DNA of 64,000 nt. Source: Flavobacterium soyae (GTDB lineage: Bacteria; Bacteroidota; Bacteroidia; Flavobacteriales; Flavobacteriaceae). A model generated the notes under the pieces. That model worked only from the letters and a program-made list of their open reading frames with translations, was not told the DNA's origin and made no database searches. The stretch covers positions 1 to 64,000 of the forward strand of contig NZ_JAJQXA010000006.1 in the NCBI RefSeq assembly GCF_021245985.1, read 5' to 3'. Below, piece by piece: positions 60,757 to 64,000 of this stretch (position 1 is the first letter of the stretch; the number at the start of each line of letters is the position of its first letter). The translations under genes were made by a program, and so were the position numbers.

Positions 60757-61911
60757 CTACGCACTAATCACTTTAATTGTATTCTTAACTTCCTCAGCAA
60801 TTCGTCTTGCTTCCTGCATATTTTCATTTACAATTGTCACGTGGCCCATTTTTCTAAACGGACGCGTTTGTTTTTTACCGTAAATATGCGGTGTAACGCC
60901 ATCCCAGCCTAGAATGGTTTGGATGTTTTCATAAACTACGTCTCCAGAAAATCCTTCGGCACCCACTAAATTTACCATAATTCCGGCAACTTTACTGTCT
61001 GTATTTCCTAACGGAAGATCTAAAATAGCGCGTAAATGATTTTCGAATTGTGAAGTATAACTTGCTTCAATGGAATAATGCCCAGAATTATGCGGACGTG
61101 GAGCAACTTCATTAACTAAAATTTCATCTTCATTGGTTTGGAACATTTCAACAGCCAAAAGTCCAACGTGATTGAATTTTTCTGAAACATTTAAAGCAAT
61201 TGCTCTGGCTTTTTCAGCTACTTTTTCGTCGATTCTTGCAGGGCAGATTACGTATTCAACCTGATTCGCTTCCGGGTGAAATTCCATTTCTACAACTGGA
61301 TAAGTTTTTATTTCTCCCGATGGATTTCTTACTACAATTACCGCTAATTCATTTTTGAACGGAATCATTGTTTCTGCAATACATTCCACATTTGGTAAAT
61401 CATCCATGTCAGAAATCTGGCGAATAACTTTTACGCCATTTCCGTCGTAACCAAATTCAGTACATTTCCAAACAAACGGCATCTCGACTCCGTTTGATGT
61501 GGCAGCAGATTTTAATTTATCTAAATTTTCAAATCTTTCAAATGGTGCGGTTGGGATATTATTTTTAGTGTAAAAATCTTTTTGAGTTCCTTTATTCTGA
61601 ATTCCTTTTAAAGTTTTTGGAGATGGATATACTTTTAGGCCTTCGTTTTCTAATTGTGTTAAAGCTTCAAGGTTTACCAATTCGATTTCAAAAGTCAGGA
61701 CATCGACTTGTTTTCCGAAGTTGTAAACCGTGTCATAATCCATTAAATCGCCTTGAAAGAATTTATTACAGGCAATTTTGCTAGGTGCTTCGTCACTCGG
61801 ATCTAAAACATAAGTTTGTATGTCAAATTTTCTGGTGTCGAACAAAAGCATTTTACCTAATTGTCCTCCGCCCAATATTCCTAATTTAAAATCAGAAGAA
61901 AAATAATTCAT
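60757..61911 (-). CDS. purK: N5-carboxyaminoimidazole ribonucleotide synthase
   Basis: A 384-aa ATP-grasp enzyme started at MNYFSSDFKLGILGGGQLG (61911), which places the nucleotide-binding glycine motif near residue 12. The earlier Met at 61959 adds 16 basic residues and is unlikely. KCTEFGYDGNGVKV and EMFQTNEDEILVNEVAPRPHNSGHYS are typical. It makes N5-CAIR from AIR, ATP and bicarbonate. The downstream neighbour in the same direction is the defence pair, then purE. Confidence 0.95.
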   Translation of the reverse strand: MNYFSSDFKLGILGGGQLGKMLLFDTRKFDIQTYVLDPSDEAPSKIACNKFFQGDLMDYDTVYNFGKQVDVLTFEIELVNLEALTQLENEGLKVYPSPKTLKGIQNKGTQKDFYTKNNIPTAPFERFENLDKLKSAATSNGVEMPFVWKCTEFGYDGNGVKVIRQISDMDDLPNVECIAETMIPFKNELAVIVVRNPSGEIKTYPVVEMEFHPEANQVEYVICPARIDEKVAEKARAIALNVSEKFNHVGLLAVEMFQTNEDEILVNEVAPRPHNSGHYSIEASYTSQFENHLRAILDLPLGNTDSKVAGIMVNLVGAEGFSGDVVYENIQTILGWDGVTPHIYGKKQTRPFRKMGHVTIVNENMQEARRIAEEVKNTIKVISA

Positions 61912-61974
61912 TTTGTGTTGTGTTTTTGCAAAGATACCTTTTAATCTTTTTTTAGCCAAAATTTAGTTTTTCAA

Positions 61975-62101
61975 CCACGAATTGCGCGAATTTCCACGAA
62001 TTATATTTTTAAAGTTTTGCCACAGATTAAAAGGATTAGAAGGATTTTCTTTTTATTGAATGTCAAAGAAAATAATTCGTGAAAATTCGTGCAATTCGTG
62101 G
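61975..62101. repeat. inverted repeat with 30-bp arms of TTCGTG units
   Basis: CCACGAATTGCGCGAATTTCC... (61975-62004) is complementary to 62072-62101 with two mismatches. GCCACAGATTAAAAGGATTA lies inside. A CCCGATAGCCATCGGG palindrome follows at 62131. No gene is seen between purK and 62158. Confidence 0.85.
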
Positions 62102-62157
62102 CAAACAAAAAATCATTTTAATCCTTTTTCCCGATAGCCATCGGGAGTGGCAAAAAA

Positions 62158-62739
62158 CTACTCTATTTTCTTCAAAACTTCTCGCGCAACGGCTTTGTAT
62201 GCAGCAGAATGATCTCCGTAATCTTTGTTTAAAATAACCTGAAGTTCGGGATGAATCCAGTTATAATAATTTCCCAGAACGTATAAAGTTCTTATAGAAT
62301 AGGCTTTTGTGGCCACTTTTACATCGCTTATGAGCCAGTCAAAACTGACTTCGATACAATCCTGAAGGTTTTCTTCGGATAATGAAATACTGTTTTCATT
62401 TTTCTTATAATGAGATTTTACTAAAAGCTGCACCACTTTTGCAATTGGGCGAAGCGAACTTTCATCTTTTAGAACTTTCAAATTAGAACAGAAAAAATCA
62501 AGATGGGGCTGCAGCCAGATTAATTCTTCATAAGATACAAATTCCAGAATCCAGCAGGCTTTATGATTGTTTTTATTTTCGGGCGAAAAGCAAATAGAAA
62601 CTAATTCTTCAAATAAAGATGGGTTTTCGAGAATGTCCTGTGCGCACTTTAAACGGTTTTCCCGATAAGCACTTACATATTCCAATTTTTCTTGTAATAA
62701 AGAAAACATTTTTTTTGGTTTGGGGGTAATTTCAAGCAT
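62158..62739 (-). CDS. hypothetical helical protein (HEAT-like)
   Basis: A 193-aa acidic all-helical protein, with paired helices such as LFEELVSICFSPENKNNHKACWILEFV and TKAYSIRTLYVLGNYYNW, consistent with a HEAT/ARM-like fold. In Flavobacterium genomes homologues are sometimes labelled adenylosuccinate lyase, which I consider wrong because no lyase signature is visible. It starts directly after the stop of the receptor gene. Confidence 0.65.
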   Translation of the reverse strand: MLEITPKPKKMFSLLQEKLEYVSAYRENRLKCAQDILENPSLFEELVSICFSPENKNNHKACWILEFVSYEELIWLQPHLDFFCSNLKVLKDESSLRPIAKVVQLLVKSHYKKNENSISLSEENLQDCIEVSFDWLISDVKVATKAYSIRTLYVLGNYYNWIHPELQVILNKDYGDHSAAYKAVAREVLKKIE

Positions 62740-64000
62740 CTAAAATAAATAATTTAATGAGATTGTTCCGTAATAATTTATAGGGAGCCCGGGATAATAA
62801 TAGCGGGGTGCTGCGTTTCCTACTGCGATGGCATTTGGCAGTATTAGTGATGCATATTTTGCATTTGTTACATTATTTACGCCGGCAGAAAAATGTGTCG
62901 TTAACTGCGGGAGAATTTCAAATCGATAACTGCTTTTTAAGTTTATGATAGTATAAGAATCAGAGAATGCAGTATTAGAATCATTCATAGGAATTTCATC
63001 CACAAACTGATAATCGGCGTTGAAGTAAATTCCAAAATTTGTATTTAAAGTAATTCCTGCGTTGATTTTATTTGCGGCAACTCCGGTTAATTTGTTTCCG
63101 GAATAATCATTTCCGTTATCGACAAATTCTTTAAACTCATAATTTCCTATAGATCCGGCTAAATAAGAATTCAGAGAAAAGAATCGATTGATTGGCCAAT
63201 TATGATTTAAGGTAATTTCGATTCCTTCATGAAATGTTTTTCCGGCATTTAAACCTGCATATTGATCATCACCAACTCTTTTTGCGACCAATAAATCTTT
63301 AATTTCCATTCGGTAAACCGCAATTTCTGTATAAAGTTTTTTATTGAAGAAATATAACTTTCCTCCAACTTCAAAATTATATCCGTTTTCAGGTTTTATA
63401 TTCGTATTGATTGTGCCTTCGCTTGTAAGAGTTTCTTCTGTCGCCGGCAATGAAAACCCCCGGCTTACAGAAAAATAAACCGTCTGCTGAGAATTTGGTT
63501 TAAATAATAAAGACAATTGCGGTGAAAAAATGCCGTCATAACTATATTCCTGATTTGTGTTTTCGATATAATTATCAAGGCTGAATTTAGTTTTATTGTA
63601 ATTTAAACCAGCCTGAATTTCAAATTGATCTGAAAGTAAAGTTCTCAATTGAGAAAAGATATTATAGAAATGTCTTTTTTGTCCAGTTTCTGTAAGCTGA
63701 TTGCCTTCTAGACTTCCTAAACCGTTATTTTGCTGATACAGATTTTCGAAAGTATTGCCTTTATAAGTATCTGTAAAGCATTCAATTCCGGCAATAAAGT
63801 TGTTTTCTATTCTCCCAGTTTTAAAATTTCCTGAGAATTGCGTTCTGGCGCCCGTTGCAAAAGTATATTGACGTAAAATATCAAAAGGCCTCGGTTCGTT
63901 GCTGTCTTTATAATTTATAAAGACTGAAGTTGAGTTGTTTAAGTTCTTATTAATTTTAAAATCATAAGCCAATCCGCCTAAAGTCGATTTGTATTCTTTA
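62740..64000 (-). CDS. TonB-dependent outer-membrane receptor, 3' part
   Basis: At least 420 residues of a receptor; the frame is open to the right edge, so the N-terminal plug and signal peptide lie outside. Strand-rich sequence with PQLSLLFKPNSQQTVYFSVSRGFSLPATEE, KPENGYNFEVGGK (typical of the receptor barrel) and a C-terminal aromatic residue (YLF). It imports iron or another metal complex, powered by TonB/ExbBD. The stop codon TAG touches the start of the next gene. Confidence 0.88.
   Translation of the reverse strand, partial: KEYKSTLGGLAYDFKINKNLNNSTSVFINYKDSNEPRPFDILRQYTFATGARTQFSGNFKTGRIENNFIAGIECFTDTYKGNTFENLYQQNNGLGSLEGNQLTETGQKRHFYNIFSQLRTLLSDQFEIQAGLNYNKTKFSLDNYIENTNQEYSYDGIFSPQLSLLFKPNSQQTVYFSVSRGFSLPATEETLTSEGTINTNIKPENGYNFEVGGKLYFFNKKLYTEIAVYRMEIKDLLVAKRVGDDQYAGLNAGKTFHEGIEITLNHNWPINRFFSLNSYLAGSIGNYEFKEFVDNGNDYSGNKLTGVAANKINAGITLNTNFGIYFNADYQFVDEIPMNDSNTAFSDSYTIINLKSSYRFEILPQLTTHFSAGVNNVTNAKYASLILPNAIAVGNAAPRYYYPGLPINYYGTISLNYLF

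Noticed and set aside
62158-62739. Adenylosuccinate lyase
   Set aside because: No lyase signature, far too short (193 aa against about 450), and all-helical HEAT-like pattern.

Overview
The window is chromosomal DNA of a Bacteroidota bacterium, most likely a Flavobacterium. The evidence is low G+C, TAnnTTTG-type promoters, many start codons without a clear Shine-Dalgarno, MacB-like ABC transporters beside sigma-54 response regulators, TonB/ExbBD genes, and intergenic DNA full of short inverted repeats.

Layout. 0-4.3 kb: 3' end of a 5S rRNA, a small four-gene accessory operon (YdeI/OmdA-like, SRPBCC, DUF4256, endonuclease V-like), then a Crp-type regulator and a short-chain dehydrogenase that share an identical 19-bp operator. 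4.4-10.5 kb: a MacB-type ABC exporter divergent from a sigma-54 response regulator and histidine kinase pair, with a palindromic site between them. 10.5-14.3 kb: a 157-bp tandem repeat, a PQQ-propeller protein, a lipoprotein, a membrane-bound winged-helix regulator and a MITE-like element. 14.6-17.6 kb: an accessory patch at a tRNA-Val gene. Two 381-bp cassettes (terminator, GIY-YIG nuclease, aberrant tRNA-like sequence) stand in tandem, followed by a Schlafen AlbA_2/P-loop ATPase. 17.7-40.5 kb: mostly housekeeping genes (folC, ExbB/ExbD/TonB, glutamate dehydrogenase, acyl-CoA dehydrogenase, MlaE/MlaF, KASIII, gcvP) and a GbsR/MarR-controlled membrane-protein operon with two matching operators.

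40.7-55.3 kb is the most interesting region. It holds two large paralogous proteins of unknown family, a DUF1842-like protein, a membrane-anchored protein with one CxxCH motif, a 217-aa protein sharing the FPPPAIG motif with the DUF1842-like protein, and two 56-58 aa DUF1843-like peptides with a GDL motif. After these come a radical SAM/SPASM enzyme, a methyltransferase, a possible heme-oxygenase-like oxidase, an ATP-grasp-like enzyme, a glycosyltransferase and a PaaK-like adenylating enzyme. Four transcripts in the region carry the same structured leader 25-30 nt before the start codon. The simplest reading is a peptide-modifying (RiPP-like) cluster with RNA-level co-regulation; the product is unknown. 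A decayed sanA 3' fragment at 46.5 kb and the intact sanA-like gene at 55.3 kb bracket half of it, which suggests insertion by recombination.

55.3-64 kb: SanA-like protein, M3 peptidase, then purE and purK with a Septu-like ATPase/HNH defence pair between them, a helical hypothetical protein, and the 3' part of a TonB-dependent receptor that runs off the window.

All calls come from reading the sequence and remembered family features; no database search was run.
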